Assembly (NCBI GenBank): GCA_035315125.1
Contig: DATFYI010000020.1
Location: 1 to 13,594 of the forward strand
Origin: DATFYI01 sp035315125
GTDB taxonomy: Bacteria > Chloroflexota > Anaerolineae > Anaerolineales > Anaerolineaceae
Direction: 5' to 3'
Length of the DNA stretch: 13,594 nucleotides
The position numbers and the translations under genes were made by a program. Of this stretch, positions 13,468 to 13,594 are shown piece by piece (the first letter of the stretch is position 1; each line of letters starts with the position of its first letter). The notes beneath the pieces were generated by a model. It was not told the DNA's origin, searched no databases, and saw only the letters and a list, made by a program, of their open reading frames with translations.

Positions 13468-13594
13468 TTACACCAAGCCTCTCACGTTCTCAGCTCGAAA
13501 TCATAAATCGCAAGACCCTTAAGTATCCTCTCCAGGTCGCCGAAAAGGATTATTTTCTGACCCTGGTGATGCAAATTATCTCCGGGTCTTCCCT
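13464..13594 (+). CDS. abiEii: type IV toxin AbiEii, nucleotidyltransferase-like (N-terminus only, cut by window end)
   Basis: Starts at the ATG of the ATGA overlap with abiEi and stays open for 43 codons to the window edge, reading MITPSLSRSQ and then YPLQVAEKDYFLTLVMQIIS. The V-A-E-K-D-Y-F-L segment is typical of the AbiEii/AbiGii nucleotidyltransferase toxin N-terminus. The catalytic GS motif lies beyond the window. AbiEii toxins modify tRNA or otherwise block growth when freed from AbiEi; the exact reaction cannot be judged here. Confidence 0.85.
   Translation, partial: MITPSLSRSQLEIINRKTLKYPLQVAEKDYFLTLVMQIISGSS

Overview
The window looks like a chromosomal segment of an anaerobic, fermentative bacterium, most likely Chloroflexota (Anaerolineae-like). 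This placement is an inference. It rests on the gene mix (tungsten aldehyde:ferredoxin oxidoreductase, YgeW-type carbamoyltransferase, hydantoinase, GDH-family protein beside a stand-alone PEP/pyruvate-binding ATP-grasp protein), on the moderate-to-high GC genes, and on short noncoding repeats of a kind common in environmental genomes. No rRNA, tRNA, integrase, transposase or CRISPR array was seen.

Layout. (1) 61-2560, minus strand: a YgeW-type carbamoyltransferase followed by a hydantoinase/dihydropyrimidinase, a pair typical of anaerobic purine/ureide breakdown. The hydantoinase is split by an in-frame TAA at 199-201, yet its remaining 45 codons are intact and in frame. A 14-bp perfect inverted repeat lies between the two genes. 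(2) 2561-2885: a divergent control region rich in short repeats, with a good promoter for the plus-strand tungstopterin AOR gene (2886-4787). (3) 4964-6376: 6-phosphogluconate dehydrogenase; then 6439-6732, a MoaD/ThiS-like sulfur carrier ending in Gly-Gly that may serve AOR cofactor synthesis. (4) 6746-7735, minus strand: a lipoate-protein ligase. It is divergent from 7981-8952, a RibD-C/DHFR-fold reductase. Both have a -10-like box directly before the start codon, suggesting very short or leaderless mRNAs, and the DNA between them carries a dispersed-repeat-like motif. (5) 9076-12159: a two-gene operon of a GDH-family protein and a PEP/pyruvate-binding protein. The GDH protein has lost the catalytic lysine (Met instead) and has Glu for the catalytic Asp. 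The PEP/pyruvate-binding protein keeps the ATP-grasp domain but has no recognisable phosphohistidine or PEP-binding domain. (6) 12160-12687: 528 bp without a convincing gene, holding a stop-codon hairpin, a consensus promoter whose -35 box sits in the loop of a 9-bp inverted repeat, and overlapping inverted repeats. (7) 12688-13594: an AbiE type IV toxin-antitoxin (phage abortive infection) pair, with antitoxin abiEi complete and toxin abiEii cut by the window end.

How the genes fit together: the left half suggests catabolism of nitrogenous heterocycles (ureide hydrolysis, carbamoyl transfer) beside ferredoxin-linked aldehyde oxidation. The middle holds housekeeping redox and cofactor genes. 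The most unusual content is the GDH-like/ATP-grasp operon, which may be a sensor or regulatory pair rather than classical enzymes, together with the interrupted hydantoinase. The right edge is an accessory defence module.
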